DNA of 64,000 nt from Acidobacteriota bacterium (GTDB lineage: Bacteria > Acidobacteriota > Thermoanaerobaculia > Multivoradales > Multivoraceae), in the NCBI GenBank assembly GCA_026707545.1, contig JAPOWR010000001.1, positions 682,001 through 746,000 of the forward strand, read 5' to 3'. Below are positions 37,396 through 46,721 of the stretch, piece by piece. The notes under the pieces are model-generated. The model did no database searches, was not told where the DNA came from, and worked only from the letters and a program-made list of their open reading frames with translations. The position numbers and the translations under genes are program-made. The number at the start of each line of letters is the position of its first letter. The first letter of the stretch is position 1.

Positions 37396-38742
37396 ATGCG
37401 TCAACGACCCATCTTCACTGTCACCCTCGCCGCTCTACTCGCGGCCGTCCTGTTTGCGGCCTGCGCGCCCCAGGGATCTGGCAGCACGGCCGGTACCGGC
37501 GAGACCTTCGCCGGCCTTCCCCGCGTCACGCCGGAGAGCGCCGGCATGTCGAGCGAGCGGCTCGACCGGATCCGGCCGGCGTTCGAGAGCTATGTGACGG
37601 ACGGCAAGCTGTCCGGCGTCGTCACCGCCGTCGCCCGCGATGGCAAGGTCGTGCACTTCGAGGCCAGCGGTTACCAGGACGTCGAAGCCGGCGAGCCGAT
37701 GGCCGAGGACACGATCTTCCGCATGTACTCGATGACCAAGCCGATCGCCTCGGCGGCGCTGATGATCCTCTGGGAGGAGGGGCACTTCCTGCTGTCGACG
37801 CCGCTGTCCCGGGTTCTTCCCGAGTTCGCCGACACGCAGGTCTACGTCTCCGGCGACGGCGACGACTTGGAGACGGAGCCTGCGCGGCGGCCGATCGTCA
37901 TCCGCGACCTGATGACCCACACCTCCGGGCTGACCTACACCTTCATCCCCAGTCCGGTCGCGGCCAGCTACGTGGCCGCGGGACTCGAGGGCTCGGCGGA
38001 CGCCGTACCCCACGACGACCTGGCGCACTACGTCCGGGAGCTGGCGAAACAGCCCCTGCTGGCTCACCCCGGCACCGCCTGGAACTACAGCGTCGGCCTC
38101 GAGGTCGCGGGTCGGGTGGTCGAGGTCGTCTCCGGGCAGACCTTCCGCGACTTCCTGAAGGAGCGCATCTTCGACCCGCTGGCCATGGTCGACACGGACT
38201 TCTACGTCCCGGACGAGAAGCTCGACCGCCTCGCCGTGAACTACGCGCCGACGCCGGAGGGTGGCATCGTCGTCTTCGACGATCCCGAGAACAGCGCCTA
38301 CCGCAAGCCGCCCAAGGTCGAGATGGGCGGTTCCGGCCTGGTCGCCACCGCCGGCGACTACCTGCGCTTCGCCCAGATGCTGGCGAACGGCGGCGAACTC
38401 GACGGCGTGCGGATCCTCGGGACGCAGACCGTGGCCCTGATGATGGACAACCACCTGGGATCGGCCTACGGGCCGTCTCCCATGTCGAGCCTCAACCTCG
38501 ACATGGGGATGAGCGAAGGCATGGGTTACGGCCTGGGCGGGTACTCGATCACCGACACAGGGCTCACCGGCCTGCCGGCCTCGCCCGGCACCTACGGCTG
38601 GGGCGGCGCCGCCTCGACCGATTTCCTCGTCGATCCCGAGGAGGAAGTCGTCGCCATGGTGCTGACCCAGTTGCTGCCTACCGGCACCTATCCGCTGCGT
38701 CCAACGATGGAAGTGCTGACCTACCAGGCGATCGTGGAGTAG
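37396..38742 (+). CDS. Serine hydrolase of the class C beta-lactamase family, probable lipoprotein
   Basis: 448 residues. The signal peptide ends LFAAC with Cys23 as a plausible lipidation site. Active site: S-x-x-K as SMTK (Ser112, Lys115), and YSVG in NYSVGLEVAGRVVEVVSG where class C enzymes have YxN. The N of YxN is replaced by V, and the family's HTSGLTY loop is present. The lost Asn fits an esterase or D-peptidase (EstB-like) better than a lactamase. RBS GAGAGGAA precedes ATG. In the same run as the propeller and sialidase genes. Confidence 0.8.
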   Translation: MRQRPIFTVTLAALLAAVLFAACAPQGSGSTAGTGETFAGLPRVTPESAGMSSERLDRIRPAFESYVTDGKLSGVVTAVARDGKVVHFEASGYQDVEAGEPMAEDTIFRMYSMTKPIASAALMILWEEGHFLLSTPLSRVLPEFADTQVYVSGDGDDLETEPARRPIVIRDLMTHTSGLTYTFIPSPVAASYVAAGLEGSADAVPHDDLAHYVRELAKQPLLAHPGTAWNYSVGLEVAGRVVEVVSGQTFRDFLKERIFDPLAMVDTDFYVPDEKLDRLAVNYAPTPEGGIVVFDDPENSAYRKPPKVEMGGSGLVATAGDYLRFAQMLANGGELDGVRILGTQTVALMMDNHLGSAYGPSPMSSLNLDMGMSEGMGYGLGGYSITDTGLTGLPASPGTYGWGGAASTDFLVDPEEEVVAMVLTQLLPTGTYPLRPTMEVLTYQAIVE

Positions 38743-38758
38743 GCGTGAGGAGATGAGG

Positions 38759-39607
38759 ATGAGCAAGCTCCGAAGACCGCCCCGGCGTCCACGGTATGTG
38801 CCGGTCAGGGCCGTAGCCCTCGGCGCCGCGTCGGTGCTGGTCCTGGCCGGAGCCTCTCTCGCCCAGGAGCGCGGCTTCTACGCCGGCTACACCGCGACGG
38901 GGGAACTGTTCGACGCCACCTTCTCGAAGAGCGTCGACAACACGGACCCGGACACTCTGGTGCCCGAGCCGCGCCGCGGCATGGTCTTTAGCGACCGGAA
39001 CTCCGCCGACACCGTGGATCTCGCCGTCGGCTTCGTCGGCGGCTACCGCGCGCCCCTGGGCGACGGCGGCGCGTACCTCAGTACGGAAGTCGACGTCATG
39101 TTCCACAGCGGCGAGCCGGACGGCCGGTTGGTCGGCGTGGGCACGTCGCCCGAACGCAACCAACTGGGCGAGAGCTGGCCGGATGCGTGGTCCCTCGACA
39201 AGAAGCGCAGCTACGGCCTGACTCTGCGGCTCGGCTTCGGAGAGTCCCAGGACATGAACATCTACATGCTCGGCGGCGTTCGGCTGTTCAAGGCGCGCTT
39301 CAGCACGACCTTCGAAGGGTGCATGACCGCTGAGCCTTGCTCGCCGTCCGAGTTCGTCTCGGGGACAGACGGCCGCGATGTGGATCCGATCGCCACCACC
39401 TGGGGCCTCGGCCTGGAGAAGCGGTTCGGCAGCGGTGAGTACGCCCGCAGAATCGCGTTGCGCTTCGAGGCGGCCTACAGCGAGTACGGCAGCGAGTCGT
39501 GGGTCGCTGACTTCCCGGACGTCCGGGTCACCGTGCCGTCGGCGGTGGAGGCGGAGGGGATCGGCGTGACGGTCAGCATGGTGCGGCTGTTCGGCGCCGC
39601 GGACTGA
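38759..39607 (+). CDS. Outer-membrane beta-barrel protein, unknown function
   Basis: Start ATG 38759 is preferred because GAGGAG lies 6 nt before it; the ATG at 38753 touches that ribosome site. 282 residues: basic N-terminus, signal peptide (ALGAASVLVLAGASLAQ), then alternating strands with Gly/Tyr/aromatic ends (GFYAGYTATGELFD, LAVGFVGGYRAPLG, YGLTLRLGFGES, KRFGSGEYARRIALRFEAAY). Two cysteines in the middle (GCMTAEPC) may form a loop disulfide. The fold matches OMP_b-brl-type porin-like barrels; I cannot name it further. Confidence 0.65.
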   Translation: MSKLRRPPRRPRYVPVRAVALGAASVLVLAGASLAQERGFYAGYTATGELFDATFSKSVDNTDPDTLVPEPRRGMVFSDRNSADTVDLAVGFVGGYRAPLGDGGAYLSTEVDVMFHSGEPDGRLVGVGTSPERNQLGESWPDAWSLDKKRSYGLTLRLGFGESQDMNIYMLGGVRLFKARFSTTFEGCMTAEPCSPSEFVSGTDGRDVDPIATTWGLGLEKRFGSGEYARRIALRFEAAYSEYGSESWVADFPDVRVTVPSAVEAEGIGVTVSMVRLFGAAD

Positions 39608-39619
39608 TCCCGGCTCGTC

Positions 39620-40672
39620 TCAGCCGTACATGACGGCCGCCGCCTGCTCCCGCAACGCCGTCGGGTTGCCCAGCATCTGCCGGTCGTAGCCGGCGCGCTT
39701 GTAGAAGATGTGCATGTCGCACTCGTGGGTGAAGCCCATGCCGCCGAAGACCTGGGTGGTCATCGTCACGGCGTTGCTGGCGACGTCCGTGGCGTGGGCC
39801 TTGAGCAGCGGGGCCAGATGGTCGATCTCGTCGGATCCCTGGTCCCAGGCGTCGGCGGTGTGCCAGAGCAGGGACTGGACCGGATCGACTTCGGCCAGAA
39901 CCTCGGCGCAGATGTGCTTCACCGCCTGGAAGGAGCCGATGATGCGCTCGAACTGTTTCCGCTCCTTGGCGTACTCGACCGAGATGTGAAGGCCCTTCTG
40001 GGCGGCGCCGAGGGCGTCGGCGGCGAGGGCGATCTGGGCCGCCTGGACGGCGCGGCGGGTGTTCTCGGCGCTGCCGCCGAGGTTCTCGGCCGCTCCCAGG
40101 TCGATGCCGGAAAAGGTGATCTCGGCGACTCGACGGGTGTCGTCGACGGTCTCGAGCGGTGTGATGCCGATGCCTGAGACCGACGCGTCGAGCAGGTGGA
40201 GGCTGCCCCCCGTCTCGAGCAGGAAGGCGTCGGACCATGCCGCGTCGGGGACGTAGAGGACGGTGCCCTCAATCCGTCCGTCGTCGATCGGCGCATCGAG
40301 GATCGGCGTGATCAGCGAGCTGCCCTCGGCGATTCCTTCGAGCAGGGCGCTCTTCCGATCTCCGGCGTCGGCCCCGGCGAGCATCAGCGGCGCAAGCACG
40401 TAGGCCGAGTGGAAGTTGACGGGTGCTGCGGCCCGGCCGATCTCCTGCGCAGCGATCGCTGCCTCCTGCATTCCGAGTTCCGAACCGCCGAGGTCCATGT
40501 CGATCAGGAGCCCTGTGATCCCCTGGTCGCCGAGCTGGCCGTGGATCGCCTCGTCGCGGCCTGACTCGGAGTCCATCACGCGGCGGACCCGCTCGATCCC
40601 CACGTCCTGGGCGAGAAAGCGGGCGATCGAGTCTCGGAGCAGCTCCTGCGGCTGCGTCAGTCCAAAGTCCAT
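39620..40672 (-). CDS. Acyl-CoA dehydrogenase family protein, smaller partner
   Basis: FAD-dependent acyl-CoA oxidation family; 350 residues. ATG 40672 follows GAAGGAG. It shows FGLTQPQELLRDSIARFL (N-terminal helical domain), a short middle domain, and a C-terminal domain with YAKERKQFERIIGSFQAVKH and TQVFGGMGFTHECDMHIFYK. It is shorter and more divergent than the neighbour 34 nt upstream. Such pairs (for example FadE28/FadE29 of mycobacteria) form heterotetramers where only one chain has the full active site; this is inference from layout. Confidence 0.88.
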   Translation of the reverse strand: MDFGLTQPQELLRDSIARFLAQDVGIERVRRVMDSESGRDEAIHGQLGDQGITGLLIDMDLGGSELGMQEAAIAAQEIGRAAAPVNFHSAYVLAPLMLAGADAGDRKSALLEGIAEGSSLITPILDAPIDDGRIEGTVLYVPDAAWSDAFLLETGGSLHLLDASVSGIGITPLETVDDTRRVAEITFSGIDLGAAENLGGSAENTRRAVQAAQIALAADALGAAQKGLHISVEYAKERKQFERIIGSFQAVKHICAEVLAEVDPVQSLLWHTADAWDQGSDEIDHLAPLLKAHATDVASNAVTMTTQVFGGMGFTHECDMHIFYKRAGYDRQMLGNPTALREQAAAVMYG

Positions 40673-40706
40673 GCTGGACTCCTTCTCTCTAAGGGGCCGT
40701 GCGGGG

Positions 40707-41900
40707 TCAGGCCGCTGCCGGCTTCGGCTCCCGCGGAAGGCCGAGGCCCCGCTCGCCGATGATGTTCTTCTGGATCTGGGCGGTGCCGCCGCCGATGATC
40801 AGGCCGAGCGCGTACATGTAGTTGCGCTGCCAGTTGCCGTAGTCGCGCACATGCTTGGAGCCGCGCTTCAGGACCCCGCGCTCGGCCATTCCGTCGATGG
40901 CGAGCGCGCAGATGTCGTAGTTCAACTGGCAGTTGTTCAGCTTGACGATCAGACCGCCGGCGCCAGAGTCGCGCTTCTGCAGCATGTCGGTCAGCAGGCG
41001 CAACTGGTGGTACTTCATCGCCTGCACCCTGCCTTCGAGCTTCAGCAGGCGGTCACGGTAAACGGGGGATTCGATGAGGCCGGTTTCGCGCAGGATGTCC
41101 ACGCAGCCGTCGAAGTAGTTCTCCGTCGCGTTCGAGCGGCCGAGCATGTTCCGCTCGTAGCGCAGCGTGTAGGTGCCGACCTCCCAGCCCTGGCCGGGGC
41201 GACCGACGACGTTCGTCGCCGGCACGCGCACGTCGGTGAAGAAGACCTCGTTGAAGGAGGCGTCGCCGGTCATCGTCATCAGCGGCCGGATGTCGATGCC
41301 GGGCGTGTCCATCGACAGGACGATGTAGCTGATGCCTCCGTGCTTCCCGGCGTCGGCCTCGGTGCGGATCAGGGCGAACATCATGTCGGCTTCGCGGGCG
41401 CCGCTGGTCCAGATCTTCTGGCCGTTGATCACGTACTCGTCGCCGTCGAGCACCGCGGAAGTGCGCAGCGACGCCAGGTCCGAGCCGGATCCCGGCTCGC
41501 TGTACCCCTGGCACCAGATCAGTTCGCCGCGCATCGTGGGCCGGATCAGCTCCTGCTTCTGGTCCTCGCGACCGAAGTGCAGCAGCGTCGGGACGAACAT
41601 GCCGGTACCCTGGCTTTCCATCCCGAGGGAGATCCCGGCGCTCTGGAACTCCTCCTCGATCACCAGGCTCGCGAGGGCGTCGGGCTCGTGGCCGGCGCCG
41701 CCGTAGCGCTTCGGGATCGTGCGGCCCGCGTAGCCGGCATCGAAGAGCCGCTTCTGCCACTCCAGGGTTCTGGCGCGGACTTGCGACGCGTCACCGCCGA
41801 AGCCGGGGCCGGCCGGGACGGCAACGTCCTCGTTAGCGGTGAGGAAGGCGCGGACCTCCTCTCGGAGCTCGTTGTACTCGGAACCGATCGATGTATCCAT
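40707..41900 (-). CDS. Acyl-CoA dehydrogenase
   Basis: Start ATG 41900 gives 397 residues; the longer frame upstream would run into the M24 gene. Motifs: CQGYSEPGSGSDLASLRT (FAD/substrate), NGQKIWTSGAREADMMFAL, DIRPLMTMTGDASFNEVFF and a C-terminal IIGGGTAQIQKNIIGERGLG. This form resembles the FadE types that act on branched or polycyclic acyl-CoAs. It is first in a two-gene reverse operon. Divergent from the M24 peptidase gene; 117 nt between starts. Confidence 0.92.
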   Translation of the reverse strand: MDTSIGSEYNELREEVRAFLTANEDVAVPAGPGFGGDASQVRARTLEWQKRLFDAGYAGRTIPKRYGGAGHEPDALASLVIEEEFQSAGISLGMESQGTGMFVPTLLHFGREDQKQELIRPTMRGELIWCQGYSEPGSGSDLASLRTSAVLDGDEYVINGQKIWTSGAREADMMFALIRTEADAGKHGGISYIVLSMDTPGIDIRPLMTMTGDASFNEVFFTDVRVPATNVVGRPGQGWEVGTYTLRYERNMLGRSNATENYFDGCVDILRETGLIESPVYRDRLLKLEGRVQAMKYHQLRLLTDMLQKRDSGAGGLIVKLNNCQLNYDICALAIDGMAERGVLKRGSKHVRDYGNWQRNYMYALGLIIGGGTAQIQKNIIGERGLGLPREPKPAAA

Positions 41901-42017
41901 GATGGCGGGACTGTATCGCGCCCGGCGAGGTCGCTTGAAGAGCTTCGGCAGCACCTTGGAGCATTCGGAGTAAGCTGTTCGGCCCGATAGGCAGAGAACA
42001 GCGGCAGCGGGGACGGC

Positions 42018-43196
42018 ATGAGCGACGAGACGGTTGGAGGAGAGTTGGCGGTTGAAGCCGACGGTGCCGGCGAAAAGGCGCAGTCCAGCCGGGACGCGGA
42101 ACGCCTGGAGTTGCTGCGGCAGGCAGCCGCGGGTGCAGGCGTCGATGCGGTTGTCCTGACGCCGGCGGCCACGATGACGTGGCTTCTGGGCCACGACTTC
42201 GAGGCGCATGAGCGACTCTTTCTGCTGATCGTGCCAACTGCCGACGAGGCGGTAGCCGTGGTGCCCGCCCTGGAGGAAGCGAACTTCCGCGGAGCGGCGC
42301 CCGCGGTCGGGTCGGTCCACCTGTGGGACGACGCGGACGGCCCCGAGAACGCCGCGGCGGCGGCGCTTAAGTGCCTGGGCAAGACGTCGCGGGTGGCGGT
42401 GGAGCCGCTGAGCCTGCGCTACATGGAGTTCGAGCACCTGCGACGCGAGCTGCCGAGGGCGAAGATCGAGAGTGCCGAAGAGATCGTGAGCGAGCTCCGG
42501 CTCAGGAAGAGCGACGAGGAAGCGGCGCTGATGAAGCGGGCTTCGAAGATCGCCGAGGCGGCGCTCGAGTTCACGCTGCGCGACGTCAAGCCGGGGCGGA
42601 AGGAGATCGAGATTGCTTCCAAGCTCTCGAGCGAACTGCTGCGCCGGGGTGGAGGGGGCATCTCGTTCGGGCCGATCGTCCTCAGTGGCCCGAAGTCGGC
42701 ACTGCCGCACGGCGTCCCGGACGAACGCGAGATGCAGGAAGGCGAGTTCCTGCTGATCGACTTCGGTACGTCGTTCGGCGGCTATCACTGCGACATCACC
42801 CGCACCTTCGTCGTCAGCGGTTCCCCGACCGACCGGATGCGGGAGGTCTACGAGTCGGTGCTACAGGCCAACATTCGCGGCGTGGCGGCGTCGCGGCCGG
42901 GAGTCACCTACGACTACGTCCACAAGAACTGCCAGGCGAATCTCCACGCAAGGCGCTTCAAGGAGTTCATGACCCACCGGACCGGCCACGGACTGGGCCT
43001 CGAGATCCACGAGCCGCCGTCCGTCATGGCGGGCAACGACGACGTCGTGGAGCAGGGCGCCGTATTCACGATCGAACCCGGCCTCTACCTCGACGGCTGG
43101 GGCGGCGTGCGGATCGAGGACAACATCCGGGTCACGGAGCAGGGCTGCGAACTCCTCACCTCGTCGCCGCGGGAGCTACGCATTCTCGGCGCGTAG
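42018..43196 (+). CDS. M24-family aminopeptidase (Xaa-Pro peptidase-like)
   Basis: Metallopeptidase with pita-bread fold; 392 residues. Creatinase-type N-domain (about 30-150), then catalytic domain with ligands in LIDFGTSFGGYHCDITRTF (two Asp), HRTGHGLGLEIHEPPS (His), FTIEPGLYLDGWGGVRIEDN (two Glu). GGGGA lies before ATG. The N-terminal 25 residues are acidic and not conserved. Removal of N-terminal residues before proline is the likely activity. Ends the forward block before the inverted-repeat element. Confidence 0.9.
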   Translation: MSDETVGGELAVEADGAGEKAQSSRDAERLELLRQAAAGAGVDAVVLTPAATMTWLLGHDFEAHERLFLLIVPTADEAVAVVPALEEANFRGAAPAVGSVHLWDDADGPENAAAAALKCLGKTSRVAVEPLSLRYMEFEHLRRELPRAKIESAEEIVSELRLRKSDEEAALMKRASKIAEAALEFTLRDVKPGRKEIEIASKLSSELLRRGGGGISFGPIVLSGPKSALPHGVPDEREMQEGEFLLIDFGTSFGGYHCDITRTFVVSGSPTDRMREVYESVLQANIRGVAASRPGVTYDYVHKNCQANLHARRFKEFMTHRTGHGLGLEIHEPPSVMAGNDDVVEQGAVFTIEPGLYLDGWGGVRIEDNIRVTEQGCELLTSSPRELRILGA

Positions 43197-43235
43197 GCGG
43201 CTCACTGTCAGGGCGCACGGGCGGTGGGCTCACCC

Positions 43236-43485
43236 GCCTGTTCGGCGGGGTATGAAGGGTCAGCCTCCAGGTGCCGTGCCATCCGTGCAACCGCTGACGG
43301 GCGCACGGACTGGTTCACGGGTCGCGCGGATCGCGCGACCCGGGTCCGCGCTTACTGAGTTCAGGAGGGGTTGGCGCTCACTGCACTCCACTCGCTCCGG
43401 TTCGGCGTCGGTCATTGTGATGGCGCGGGGAGTCGCTCGTTCCGAGCCACCTGGAGGCCGACCCTTCAGACCCCTTGCACAGGCT
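43236..43485. repeat. Inverted-repeat element filling the M24-TonB gap (MITE-like candidate)
   Basis: The 315-nt gap 43197-43511 has no convincing gene. It is bounded by long inverted repeats: 43247-43273 and 43449-43475 match at 25 of 27 positions when one is complemented (core GAAGGGTCAGCCTCCAGGTG). GCCTGT (43236-43241) and ACAGGC (43480-43485) extend the symmetry outward. No target-site duplication was found by eye. The length (~250 nt) and lack of coding fit a non-autonomous element, but a structured RNA or intergenic repeat is possible. Confidence 0.5.
43318..43342. repeat. Perfect 11-bp hairpin inside the inverted-repeat element
   Basis: CGGGTCGCGCG, loop GAT, CGCGCGACCCG: a perfect 11-bp GC stem. 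No T tract follows, so it is not a standard intrinsic terminator although it lies between two convergent genes. Confidence 0.55.
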
Positions 43486-43511
43486 GGAGGTCGTCGGACT
43501 GCCGTTCAGGC

Positions 43512-46500
43512 CTAGAAGTGGAGGTGGAGGCCGATCTGGCCGCGGCGGCTGTCGCCTAGGCCGCTGCGGATGGTGCCGTCGAAGTTGAAGAGGAGGGAGC
43601 CCTGCGAGGCGTCGAGGCGGTTGTCGGCGTTCGTCACGTTGAAGATCTCGAGGACCGGCTCAAGGGTGACACCGCGGCCCAGGGTGAAGGGACGTGAGAG
43701 GCGGATGTCCCAGGTCAGGAAGTCGTTGTCGCGCCGGAGCGTGTTCCGCTGCAGGATGTTGCCGTCCGCGCAGATGCGGTCGGATGGCTGGGCGGCTCGC
43801 TGACCGGGGCTGGCGCAGGATTCCGACACGGGTGACGCCGACAGGTAGCGGAGTACGTTGCTGAACTGGATGTCGCGGGGCAGGGCGAAGAGCAGGTATC
43901 CGGCGACCTGGTGCCGGCGGTCGCGGTCGGACCAGCCGTATTCGGGTCCGAGGTTCGCGGGGTCGGCGTAGCGGAAGGTAAAGGGATCCCGTTCGTTGTC
44001 GTCGTCGGAGCGATCCTGGCTGAGCGTGTAGTTCAGCTCGAAGGTCAGCAGACCGTCGAAGGCGTCCCGGCCGCGCAGGGTCGCGGTCAGCCCGTGGTAA
44101 CGCGACCGAACTCTCCGTGTTGTTCAGCGCGTTGATGCCGCCTCCGCCGGGATGGGTGCCGACGCCGAAGGGGGACCCGAAGGCCGGGTGGTTCCGATCG
44201 ACGAAGCGGAAGAGCTCGTCTGTCCGTGCATGCTGGTAGGCGAGTTCCGCGGTCAGGCCGCGGCCCAGGCGGCGCTCGTAGCCAGCGCCGAAGGACCAGG
44301 TCTCGGGCAGTTCGAGATTCCGGTCGACGACGGTGATGTCGGGCAGGAAGGGCAACGTGTCCGAGCCGTCGATCTGCTCGTCGATCGGCGGCACGGGACC
44401 GAGCGCGGGCGAGGCAGCGCTGCTGCGGAAGAGGACCTGTTGGAAGGCGCCGTTCGTCGTGCGGGGCCCGGCCAGCACCAGGCTCGGAATGCGGGAGACG
44501 TAGGAACCGGCGTTCAGCCGCAGGACATTGGAGCCGTCGCCCGAGGCGTCCCAGACCAGGCCGAGGCGGGGCTGAAGGTTGTCGAGATCGTCGGGAATCC
44601 TGCCGTCCGACGGGAAACGGGGATCGTCGAGATAGGGCGCGAAGTACGTTCTCTCCGGTTCGATCAGCGGGTCCGGGTTCCAGGTTCCCTCCCAGCGGAG
44701 ACCGAGGTTCAGCACCACCCGGTCGGTCGCCTGCCAGGTGTCCTGGAGGAAGAGAGCGACCTCGTCGACATCGAAGGCTTGCTTGCCCAGGTCCTCCGCG
44801 GGGACGCCGGGAACGGTGGCGGCCTGCAGGTAGAGGAGGACGGGTCCGGTGATCTCCGTCCCGGGCGGGCAGACGCCGGCGGCGCTGTTCGAGCCGTCGG
44901 AGCAAGTCACGTAGCGGTTGCCCTGCTCCATGAAGTTGATGAAGCCGTCCACCGAGTCGAAGATGTAGCGGCTGTTGCCGAAGCCGACGAACTGCTGGCT
45001 GACGCCGGTCTGGTTCACCTCGATTCCGGCCTTGACCAGGTGGTCGCCGGCGAGGGTGGAGACGTTGTCGACGAGTTGCTTCCGCTCGGCGGCAGCATCC
45101 GCGCCGATGGGCAGGAAGAACGGCAGGCCGATGCGGAAGCCGTCCGCGAAGTCCATGCCGATGTCGGGGAAGGGCCTGCCGCCGAGACGCTGATAGGGCG
45201 GCGGAGGAGGGGCCGCCACGCCCGGCTGCAGCGGCCCGCCGTAGGGTCGGGGGCGGTTCTCGCGCGCCCACTGCAGCCGCAGTTCGTTCGAGGTGCGATT
45301 GCTGAGCAGGGAACGGAGGCTGAAGTTCACGGCGTGCGAGTAGTCCTGCTCGATGCCGTTCGCGGACAGACCCCAGGAATCGACATCGAACGTGCCGTTC
45401 ACCTGCTCCGACCACGTGTAGTTGTACTTGACCGAAACCTGGTGCCGTTCGCTCAGGTTGAAGTCCAGCTTGGCGATCAGGGCGCGGTTGTCGTCCGAGC
45501 GCTCGATGGGGCCGAACTCGTCGTCGAAGAGGCCGGGCCAGCGGTTCCTCAGGAAGCCGTCGAGCCGCGCGAGGTTGGATGGGCTGACGACTTCCCGGAT
45601 AGCCTGTTTCGTTTCCGCCCCGTCCTGCTCGTCATAGGCGCCGAAGAAGAACACACGCTCCCGCCTGACCGGACCGCCGAGCGTGAAGCCGTACTGGAGG
45701 CGGCTGAAGTCCGGCTTCGCGGCCTCGCCGGAGGGATGCTCGGTGGAGATTCCGTCCCACTGGCTGAAGGTGTGCGCCGTGCCCTCGAACTCGTTCGTGC
45801 CGGACTTCGTGATCACGTTGACGAAGCCGCCGGCGGACCGGCCGAACTCGGCTGTCGCGCCCTGGTTGATGACGACCATCTCCTGGATCGCGTCCTGGTT
45901 GAAGGTGAAAGCCGGCCGCTGCCCGCCGCGTTGCTCGCCGAAGAACGAGTTGTTGAAGTCGGCGCCGTCGACGATGAAGTTGTTGAAGATGCCGCGCTGG
46001 CCGCTGATGTTCAGTTCGTCGCCGTCCGGCCCCTGGGAGATCGACGCGCCGGGCGTGAGCAGGGTCAGGTCGAAGAAGTTGCGGCCGTTCACTGGCAGGC
46101 CCTCGATCACTTCGTCGGAAAGCCGCTGGGAAGTCGTCACGTCTTCGGTCGCGGGCGTCCCACAGGCGTCCGTCGACACCGTGATCTCCTCGGCGACGAC
46201 CTCCTTCAGTTCGATGTCGAGGTTCAGGCTCTCGCCGACTCGCAGCGTGAGGCCGGAGAGCCGCTCCATCTGTCCGCCTTCGTCCTTCGTCACGATCAGT
46301 TCGTAAGAACCGAGCGGCAGCAGGGTGCGCGCGAACGTGCCGGTAGCCGTCGTTTCGACGGACGTTGTGAACCCGGTTTCCGCGTGCTGGATCAGCACCT
46401 GGGCGCCGCCCACGGCCGCTCCGTCAGGACCGCGGACGGTGCCGCGGATGATCCCGGTCGTCGCCTCGGACTGGGCGGTTGCGGGGACGGCAGATGCGAC

Positions 46501-46557
46501 AGTCGCGGCCGCGAGGCAGACAACAACGGCGAACCCCCTGCAGCGCGCGGGCGGCAC
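43512..46557 (-). pseudogene. TonB-dependent receptor with carboxypeptidase-regulatory domain, frameshifted
   Basis: SusC/Oar-like outer-membrane transporter. GTG 46557 opens a signal peptide (VVCLAAATVASAVPATAQ), a CarboxypepD_reg-like domain (IIRGTVRGPDGAAVGGAQVL, residues ~35-115), a plug (about 120-260; GLPVNGRNFFDLTLLTPGA) and the barrel. Near 44095-44115, after NALNNTESSV, the frame breaks. The natural continuation (RYHGLTATLRGRDAFDG ... FELNYTLSQDRS) is in the next frame and runs to 43512, ending GQIGLHLHF, a normal barrel end. Removing one base restores about 1014 residues. Either a recent mutation or a sequencing/assembly error. Lies head-to-head with LuxR-1. Confidence 0.85.
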
Positions 46558-46640
46558 TCTACACGCTGCGATAGGAGCTGCGCGGCTCTGCGAGGGCGCG
46601 CGTTGTGCCGTGGGACCCGGCTCGTTCTCCGTAGCCAGCC

Positions 46641-46662
46641 CCCCCTGTTTTGGGGGTGCTAG
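46641..46662 (+). promoter_or_regulatory. Candidate operator copy 1 (upstream of LuxR-1)
   Basis: CCCCC (46641-46645), TGTTTT, GGGGG (46652-46656), then TGCTAG. Same layout as three other sites nearby; this is the most diverged copy (TGCTAG in place of CGACAG). It ends 59 nt before the LuxR-1 GTG and 83 nt from the TonB-receptor start on the other strand, so it could serve both. Confidence 0.55.
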
Positions 46663-46721
46663 CGGCTGATTGATCCGTGTAAGCTGACCAAGATCGTTAG
46701 ATGAAGCGTAGAGGAAAAGAA

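Noticed and set aside
43252..43559. Short forward frames in the M24-TonB gap
   Set aside because: No ribosome site or family; they lie in the inverted-repeat element.
44087..45415. Third-frame open stretch within the TonB receptor on the same strand
   Set aside because: Arg/Pro-rich translation without motifs; the other two frames carry the receptor before and after the frameshift.
44152..46662. Long open frame (about 836 codons) antisense to the TonB receptor
   Set aside because: Mirror of the receptor's codon pattern; product is low-complexity Val/Arg/Glu with no motifs.
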